Assembly (NCBI GenBank): GCA_025618425.1
Contig: CM046851.1
Location: forward strand, 2,182,385-2,246,384
Source of the DNA: Heliocidaris tuberculata
Lineage: Eukaryota; Echinodermata; Echinoidea; Camarodonta; Echinometridae
Length of the DNA stretch: 64,000 nt
Reading direction: 5' to 3'
In this document: positions 56,611 through 64,000 of the stretch, in pieces
Position numbering within the stretch: the stretch's first letter is position 1
Layout of the letters: every line of letters begins with the position of its first letter
Notes under the pieces: generated by a model
What the model was told of the DNA's origin: nothing
The model's input: the letters and a program-made list of their open reading frames with translations, nothing else
Database searches by the model: none
Made by a program: the position numbers and the translations under genes

Positions 56611-58379
56611 GCGTATTCGAATATTCATTCATTGCTCCTTGATGTGTGACGTACAGTGTGATCTTACAGGAGCAACAATCTGACACGCTCCTTTACATTT
56701 ACATTGTTATTCTTTGAATGACAACATCGCACCTTTGTCTCCTGTGTGGTATGATGAGGTGTGTATAAAAATATGTACTCACATGTTTATTTTCAGGACA
56801 TTGTGTCCATGTCTCATGGACTAAAGTAATGACATGTGGCTGAAAGAATGCTTTATATGGAAGACATATTTTATACTGAGATTTTTGAAGTATCCTGAGC
56901 AACCTGCCATATAACCATAGAAAATTAATGTCAATTTGTTTGCAGTTGTGACCAAGTATCACAAACTGAAGTAGACAGATGCCAGATGGTAACTGCTATG
57001 GCTTATCCTTCCTTATCAGGATAAAGTGGCGCATAAAGCACTTTCTTTAATGTCACCAGTATATTTGTAGCTACATGATTTTTTGTGTGAGCATGTACAG
57101 CTTGATGATGTTTTCAGATACTGTATCTTTAATTTGTATAAAATCTGAGTACCAGGACAATTACATACTGTACAGGACACCCAGGACAATTGTGTTAAAA
57201 ATATTGAAACAGATTTAGTAATTGCATCTTATTTGATGTGAAAGGAAATATGCCAAGTATCTGTCCTGTTACATGTATAACAGAAATTGCCCAACAAAGG
57301 TGCATTAAACGGGTTAATTTTTGCTGTATGGAATATGGAAATTAATTGGGCCTTCTCTGGGCAGGTCCAAAATACGTTACCGAGTATTAGGGAATTATAT
57401 TTCAGAATTGTGAATACGAATTGACATAATAATATGATTTTACTTGATATTTTGTCTGATCCAAACTGTAGTAGGGCTGTCAGCTTGATGCCATAATCAG
57501 ATATATACTAAAATCTTAGTAGCCCATCTATAAAAACTAGGAAAGGCATAGCATTTGCTTTCTCTAACCTTTTGCTTGCAGCTTGAAAATTTTCAGTGTA
57601 GTGTATATATATATATATATATATAGGCAAAATGAATAAAACTAGCATTTACTTATGCCATAAGTAAAAGATCAGGCATGCAGCTTGGCCGCCGGTATTG
57701 TTTGAAAATCAACAGTAGGTTTATGCAACTCCAACGTAAGCTCAAACTGCCTGGAGGAAAATACTACAAAAGCTGTTTGTGCACTGAGGTGTAAGCACAA
57801 TCAAGACATTTTCTCCCTGCTCAAAAAAAGCTCAAAGAGTTATTTGACCTACAGCTGTCAAAAGTGACAAAAATTGTTCTTAAATATGACAAGAAAGGGT
57901 TATGGCTAATTAAATTCAAGCTTTTGCTTCTTCTGGCTAGCACATAGTTGGTATATTTGAAGATACAAGCAATTTTTTTTCTTAAAGCAATTGCTGAGCT
58001 TTTTAGTAGTTTTTTATATAGACAGCCTCAGAGCCCCCCACCCCCCCCCCCCCCCTTCGAAGAGGAACTCAAAATAGCCTAGTGCAGTAAGAGTTAGGTT
58101 ATCCATTATTGCACTGCTGTTTTTATGAATTCATACATGATGAGGAATTCAAGTCAAATATTGAGAAGTCGATTTTGATCAAAACTCTAGGCCGGATCAT
58201 GATCTTACCTTTTCTAGAGAATTCCACGAGCAATATTTATAGTCTTGACAAGTGAAAGAATATTTACCTAGTAATTGTTGGCTTTGCTTTGAAGCGATAT
58301 CATACTTTGTAACCTGCTCTAGAATTAGTTTGCCTTTTCTAATTACGACAAGGGTGAAATAACCATGTAAAGAGTAATA
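56611..58379. other. Central segment, no further gene seen
   Basis: AT-rich sequence with a (TA)n run at about 57604-57625 and a long C-run near 58037-58056. No exon was recognised on either strand. Confidence 0.55.
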
Positions 58380-58968
58380 CAATCATTTGCAAAAGTTTAA
58401 GACCAACCACACCAATAGAAGAAAAAATGAAACGTTAAATGATTAATCATAGCAACTTATTCACAGCTCAAATGGCAAGAGATTTTTCTTACACCAACAT
58501 GTGTCCGAGCTGCTTTGATCTTTCAATGATACCATCTCTGAATTGCATCATCATCACAGGAGGGTAAGGATCATAATTTTTAATGGACCACTGCACCTAT
58601 CCTGGTCAGAAAATAAGGCACCTTCCTAAACCCTTTGAAATGGAATTGTTCACACCACTCTCGCAGCAACCAATCCTTTTTGATAATTTGAAGTGCAGAA
58701 TTTCAGAGTAGCCCTCTTAATTAATGGAGGGTCAGTCTGGGTCCCTTTGAACCCGGCTGCTTTTTTTTTTCTCTTAGCTGCATGAAAAATAAAATATCAT
58801 ACATGACCTGCCTTTGCAGAGGAATCTCATTCATTAAGGATCATAGCACAAAAAATTGTGATGAAAATATATGGATCACTCTAATATTCAATGAGACACT
58901 GTAATACAGCCCCAGTGATTGGAATATCAACAAAAGTCCATGTGGTCTTAAACTTTTGTAAATGACTT
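58380..58968. mobile_element. Tc1/mariner-like MITE inside the element centre
   Basis: Flanked by TA. Termini CAATCATTTGCAAAAGTTTA and, inverted, AGTCATTTACAAAAGTTTAA, followed by AGACCA on both sides. 589 bp, no transposase. Confidence 0.75.
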
Positions 58969-59109
58969 TATGTGTATATTCAATATTGCCTAAAAGCAGA
59001 GCCAGAAAATATCATTATTGTCATTATCAGGCATTGGTCGTTTGTTTTACACTTTACAATTAAGTTTGCCTATGTGTTCCTCTTAGGAATAGGGAAGAAG
59101 AATATGTAT

Positions 59110-61624
59110 GGTATTAATGAGGAAGATGAATTAATCTTGGAGTAACGATGGGGAAGATGATTTAATCTTCAAGTATAGGTGGGGAAGATAATTTAATCTT
59201 CAAGGAGGGATTTAGGAGATGAATTAATTTTCGAGTAAGAATGGGGAAGATGATTTACTGTTTGAGTAAGGATGAGGAAGAGGAATAATCCTTAATATTA
59301 GTAGGGATGAGGACGATGATTTAAACTTTTGAGTGGAGGTGGGGAAGATGAATTAATCTTCCAGTAGCAATGGGGAAGATGAATTAATCTTCAAGTAGGA
59401 ATGGGGAAGATGAATTAATCTTCAAGTAGGAATGGGGAAGATGAATTAATCTTCAAGTAGGAATGGGGAAGATGATTTAATCTTCAAGTAGGAATGGGGA
59501 AGATGAATTAATCTTCAAGTAGGAATGGGGAAGATGATTTAATCTTCAAGTAGGAATGGGGAAGATGAATTAATCTTCAAGTAGGAATGGGAAAGATGAA
59601 TTAATCTTCGAGTAGGAATGGGGAAGATGAATTAATCTTTGAGTAGGAATGGGGAAGATGATTTAATCTTCAAGTAGCAATAGGGAAGATGATTTAATCT
59701 TCAAGTAGGAATGGGGAAGATGAATTAATCTTCAAGTAGGAATGGGGAAGATGAATTAATCTTCAAGTAGGAATGGGGAAGATGAATTAATCTTCGAGTA
59801 GGAATGGGGAAGATGAATTAATCTCCAAGTAGAGGTGGGGAAGATGAAATAATCTTCAGGTAGGAATGGGGAAGATGAATTAATTTCCAAGTAGAGGTGG
59901 GGAAGATAAAAAAAATCTTCGAGTAGGAATGGGGAAGATGAATTAATCTTCGAGTAGAGGTCGCCAAGATGAATTAATCTTCGAGTAGGGATGGGAAGAT
60001 GAATTAACCTTCAAGTAGGAATGGGGAAGATGATTTAATCTTCGAGTAGAGGTCGCGAAGATGAATTAATCTTCAAGTAGAGGTCGCGAAGATGAATTAA
60101 TCTTCAAGTAGGGATGGGGAAGATGAATTAATCTTCAAGTAGGAATGGGGAAGATGATTTAATCTTCAAGTAGGCATGGGAAAGATGAATTAATCTTGGA
60201 GTTGAGGTCGCGAAGATGAATTAGTCTTCAAGTAGGAATGGGAAGATGAATTAATCTTCAAGCAGGAATGGGGAAGATGATTTAATCTTCGAGTAGAGGT
60301 CACGAAGATGAAATAATCTTCGAGTAGGAATGGGGAAGATGAATTAATCTTCAAGTAGAGGTGGGGAAGATGAAAAAATCTTCGAGTAGGAATGGGGAAG
60401 ATGAATTAATCTCCAAGTAGAGGTGGGGGAGATGAATTAATCTCTAAGTAGAGGTGGGGAAGATGAATTAATCTTCGAGTAGGAATGGGGAAGATGAATT
60501 AATCTCCAAGTAGAGGTGGGGGAGATGAATTAATCTCCAAGTAGAGGTGGGGAAGATGAAATAATCTTCGAGTAGGAATGGGGAAGATGAATTAATCTTG
60601 GAGTAGGAATGGGGAAGATGAATTAATCTCCAAGTAGAGATGGGGAAGATGATTTAATCTTCAAGTAGAGATGGGGAAGATGAATTCATCCTCAAGTAGA
60701 GGTGGGGAAGATGAATTAATCTCCAAGTAGAGGTGGGGAAGATGAAATAATCTTCGAGTAGGAATGGGGAAGATGAATTAATCTCCAAGTAGAGGTGGGG
60801 AAGATGAATTAATCTCCATGTAGAGATGGGGAAGATGATTTAATCTTCAAGTAGAGATGGGGAAGATGATTTAATCTTCAAGTAGAGATGGGGAAGATGA
60901 ATTAATCTTTGAGTAGAGGTGGGGAAGATGAAATAATCTTCGAGTAGGAATGGGGAAGATGAATTAATCTCCAAGTAGAGGTGGGGAAGATGAATTAATC
61001 TTCAAGTAGGAATGGGGAAGATGATTTAATCTTCGAGTAGAGGTCGCGAAGATGAATTAATCTTCGAGTAGAGGTCGCGAAGATGAATTTATCTCCAAGT
61101 AGAGATGGGGAAGATGATTTAATCTTCAAGTAGAGATGGGGAAGATGATTTAATCTTCAAGTAGAGATGGGGAAGATGAATTAATCTTTGAGTAGAGGTG
61201 GGGAAGATGAAATAATCTTCGAGTAGGAATGGGGAAGATGAATTAATCTCCAAGTAGAGATGGGGAAGATGATTTAATCTTCAAGTAGAGATGGGGAAGA
61301 TGAATTCATCCTCAAGTAGAGGTGGGGAAGATGAATTAATCTCCAAGTAGAGGTGGGGAAGATGAAATAATCTTCGAGTAGGAATGGGGAAGATGAATTA
61401 ATCTCCAAGTAGAGGTGGGGGAGATGAATTAATCTCCAAGTAGAGGTGGGGAAGATGAATTAATCTTCGAGTAGGAATGGGGAAGATGAAATAATCTTCA
61501 AGTAGGAATGGGGAAGATGAATTAATCTCCAGGTAAAGGTGGGGAAGATGAAATAATCTTCGAATTGGAATGGGGAAGATGATTTAATCTTCGAGTAGGA
61601 ATGGGGAAGATGAATTCATCCTCA
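59110..61624. repeat. Right 31-bp tandem array (inverse of the left), about 80 copies
   Basis: Carries the same monomer as 51595-53926 on the opposite strand (GATGAATTAATCTTCAAG...TGGGGAA). The inner end (59110-59330) is degenerate. The outer end passes without a break into the unique tip sequence through GAATTCATCCTCAAG, mirroring the left arm. Confidence 0.95.
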
Positions 61625-62464
61625 AGTTTGATGTCTTTATACATGTAGATGAAGATTAATCCTCACAATTGATTTGATCTGTACATATATTTATTTGTAT
61701 TTGTTCTTATTAAAGAATACATTTATACTCAAATTATATCTTGTGTATATGTGCTTCCATGATTGATTTTGATTGATATTTTAGTGAGTACTGAGCAAGA
61801 GAAAGAGGTTGAAGCGCTTGTGTATATGCCATAAACTATTCGGTTCCATGGCAGACATACAAATTCAACCAAAAAAAATCAACGAATAGTTTGATGAAAT
61901 TCAGTAGGAAAATGAACAAAAATTTGTTCATTTTGAAATGATATGTTGTTTATAACAGATAAGTGTTCAAGGGTTGGATTTATTATCATGTAATTCATAG
62001 AACATTCAAACATCAATCGCATTCCCCCAAGCCAAATTTGAGTAGATAATTGCTCTTTTTTTTTTTCTTTTTTTCTTTTTTTTCTTTTCTTTTTTTTTTT
62101 TTTTGGGGGGGGGGTAATTTTTTGTGGTTCGATCAAGCTGACAATTAAACCAAAGAGGTTCTCTTCAGGCAAAAAACAATTGTGTAAGTTATCCATGCTC
62201 GAATTAGTGACGAACTAACAAACGAATGCAAAGTGACTGTATGCCTTGCATTGCCTCAGCTTAATTTTAAGGGCCCCTCATTCTAGAAGAAAAGTGAAGG
62301 TAACAAGATTATTAAATATTTTTGTTGGGGGTATTGGCAACAAAAATGTGAATCCGTGAAATTATTAAAGCAATCAGCTATAAGGAGAGCCTCGAATACA
62401 AGATATTTTTTTTTTGGGGGGGAGGGTGATCCCCAGACATTAGCTGACAGTTTTTTTTGTTATT

Positions 62465-62465
<1 letters not shown>

Positions 62466-62502
<37 letters not shown>
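62466..62502. repeat. GTT microsatellite
   Basis: About 12 uninterrupted GTT units. Confidence 0.95.
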
Positions 62503-62504
<2 letters not shown>

Positions 62505-62949
62505 ACTTCCATCGTTTTTTATTGTGACTTTTTTTTTCTGTATTTGTTTTTGTTTTTGTATTCTTCGTTATTGTAATATTAATTTGTGTGTGTTTCCTGG
62601 AAATGAATAAATAACTAAGAATTATAATATTCCACTAGTCTATTGCTCGTTACTAACTTTATAGCCATATCAAAACGTATCCGATTAGTCAGATTAGACA
62701 ACAATTATCCTTTGGATGATTACCCCCACTTAAGTATAAGAGAGAGAAATTGAGTCACACCTCCCTCCCTCCCTCCACAGCATCTTGAGAGAACAAAAAT
62801 TACATCTTGAGAGGAAAATTAGAAGGAATTGCTTCTATTTTTCTAATGAGGTTTTCTCTTTAGAAAGCTGTTTTCAGTTGTTCGTACTTTTGTTTAGGGA
62901 CAGATCAATAATATGCGAGCTAGCACAGTGAGGAAACTTTTGCTTCGAC

Positions 62950-63381
62950 CAGTGTGGCCAGCGAAAAAATACAATTCTGCTAGCGAGCAGCGAAAATTCT
63001 GCTATATAAAAAATGATACTGCTAAATCAAAATTTTACTCAAAATTCTCTGACAAGCAAAAAAAAAAAAGGTTATCAGCATTTTGGGGGAGACTTTTTAC
63101 TCAAAAATTCTCTGACAAGCGAAAAAAAAAAAAAAAAAAGGTTATCAAGCATTTTTAGGGAAACTTTCTACTCAAAAATTCTCTGACAAGCAAAAAAAAA
63201 AAGGTTATCAGCATTTTGGGGTAAATTTTTACTCCAAAAATTCTCTGACAAGCAAAAAAAAAACAAACACCAGAATTCTGCTAAACTTCTGCTAAATTTT
63301 GTCAAATTATGCCTAGCATAATGCTAAAGCGGTCAAAAGAGTCTGCCAGAAATCAGAATTCTGCCAACTCTGGCAACCTTG
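62950..63381. mobile_element. Probable small hAT-like element with internal tandem repeat
   Basis: The left tip CAGTGTGGCCAG and the right tip (inverse CAAGGTTGCCAG) match at 9 of 12 positions. The flanking octamers GCTTCGAC (62942-62949) and CCTTCGAC (63382-63389) match at 7 of 8. Length is 432 bp. The centre is four copies of a unit of about 67 bp. Confidence 0.6.
63032..63255. repeat. Tandem repeat, about 67-bp unit, four copies
   Basis: Each unit has TTTTACTCAAAAATTCTCTG, ACAAGC(A/G)AAAA and GGTTATCA(A)GCATTTT. Length variation lies mainly in the poly-A tract. Confidence 0.85.
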
Positions 63382-63712
63382 CCTTCGACGGAGGCATGGA
63401 GGGAAGATGTGGGGGGGGGGGGGCAATGTCTCGCCAAAGCACCCAAAATAAGCCTCTCTTCCAGCGCGCTGTCATGTAGTAACGGACTATGCAGTATATA
63501 GTCTGTATTAATTAAAAACTCTGACAACGGTCTCCTTGAATTAAAAGGACAATTGAAACACGTCCTTCAAAAAAGCATAGATGGTAAAAGTTCAGGATAT
63601 TATACCGTCGTTTCCTACAGGTTTAAGGGATTATTATTAGCTAAAAGGCGTTTTGTAAAGGAGATTAAGCGGATATGAATGGAATAATTTATGAATGTTA
63701 TTAGACAGGGTT

Positions 63713-63805
63713 CTTCTTCTTCTTCTTCTTCTTCTTCTTCTTCTTCTTCTTCTTCTTCTTCTTCTTCTTCTTCTTCTTCTTCTTTCTTTCTTTCTTTCTT
63801 TCTTT
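63713..63805. repeat. TTC then TTTC microsatellite
   Basis: About 24 TTC units followed by about six TTTC units. They produce poly-Leu or poly-Arg frames that are not genes. Confidence 0.95.
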
Positions 63806-64000
63806 AATTGTCGAAATTTAAAGGTAGACCTAGAAAATGGCATTTTACTCACGACTCTGCGTCTGCTCTCTCCTCCCGGAACGGTTAAATCCCTTGAAAA
63901 GTCGATTCCAAGTGAGAAAGGGCATAATTTTTAAGTAGAATATTAAAGGCACAGTGATGTTTTTACAAGGAAATTTTCAAAGCTAGGGGGTGACAGGATA

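Larger units (their letters stand above)
51267..61954. mobile_element. Foldback (TU/FB-type) transposon-like inverted-repeat element, 10.7 kb
   Basis: The tips TATAAACAACATATCATTTC (51267 on) and its inverse (to 61954) begin two arms. The outermost 330 bp (51267-51596 and 61625-61954) appear identical by eye, apart from at most a few bases. Next come opposed arrays of a 31-bp monomer, then degenerate array remnants (54649-54845, 59110-59330), then a central segment. Long inverted ends built of short direct repeats are the hallmark of foldback elements, first described in sea urchin (TU) and fly (FB). The flanks give either a TATA duplication, not distinguishable from the tips, or a poor 9-bp match (ACAGAAAGC and ACAGATAAG, 6 of 9), so the target duplication is unresolved. 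A simple inverted duplication is the alternative. Confidence 0.75.
61955..64000. other. Right flank, no gene seen
   Basis: Contains T-rich tracts (62055-62105), (GTT)n at 62466-62502, a hAT-like element at 62950-63381, and (TTC)n then (TTTC)n at 63713-63805. No convincing exon on either strand. Confidence 0.65.

Noticed and set aside
51595..61624. The regular 31-bp arrays looked superficially like a CRISPR array.
   Set aside because: There are no unique spacers of constant length: the whole 31 bp repeats. Two mirrored arrays in an intron-bearing eukaryotic genome do not fit CRISPR.
63637..63934. Arg-rich and Leu-rich frames near the right end.
   Set aside because: Direct translations of the TTC/TTTC microsatellite.

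Overview
The window looks like nuclear DNA of a marine invertebrate deuterostome, most likely an echinoderm of the sea-urchin type. It has AT-rich intron-laden genes, one 500-N assembly gap, very dense short inverted-repeat transposons, tRNA-derived SINEs, broken LINE tails, and a great many TACATGTA-type palindromes. The organism is inferred from style, since no marker gene is present.

Two host genes can be rebuilt exon by exon, and both close perfectly in frame. The first, on the + strand at 3100-15945, is a nine-exon microsomal cytochrome P450 of 515 residues. It belongs to the CYP2 clan and most resembles the CYP17/CYP1 branch. The second, on the - strand at 51090-22927, is a thirteen-exon CDP-diacylglycerol synthase (phosphatidate cytidylyltransferase, CDS1/CDS2 type) of 454 residues with a perfect family signature. 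The two genes converge on a repeat-rich intergenic stretch (about 16.3-22.9 kb) that contains the N gap. They have no obvious functional link: one is a monooxygenase of the ER, the other makes the ER lipid precursor for phosphatidylinositol and cardiolipin.

From 51267 to 61954, starting only 176 bp upstream of the CDS start codon, lies a 10.7-kb inverted-repeat structure. Its tips are near-identical 330-bp sequences. Inside them are opposed tandem arrays of a 31-bp monomer, about 2.3 and 2.5 kb long. A central segment of about 4.3 kb carries two outward-facing terminal-exon-like coding pieces. The layout matches foldback (TU/FB-type) transposons and is the most notable object in the window.

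The introns and intergenic DNA are a palimpsest of small transposons. They include three or four hAT-like elements with 8-bp target duplications, TTAA-flanked piggyBac-like MITEs (one inserted into another of its own family), Tc1/mariner-like elements, several unnamed MITE families, two SINE families, and 3' fragments of at least four LINEs. Several pairs give filled and empty sites inside the window, so their target duplications can be read directly. The last 2 kb (61955-64000) holds no recognised gene, only a hAT-like element and microsatellites.
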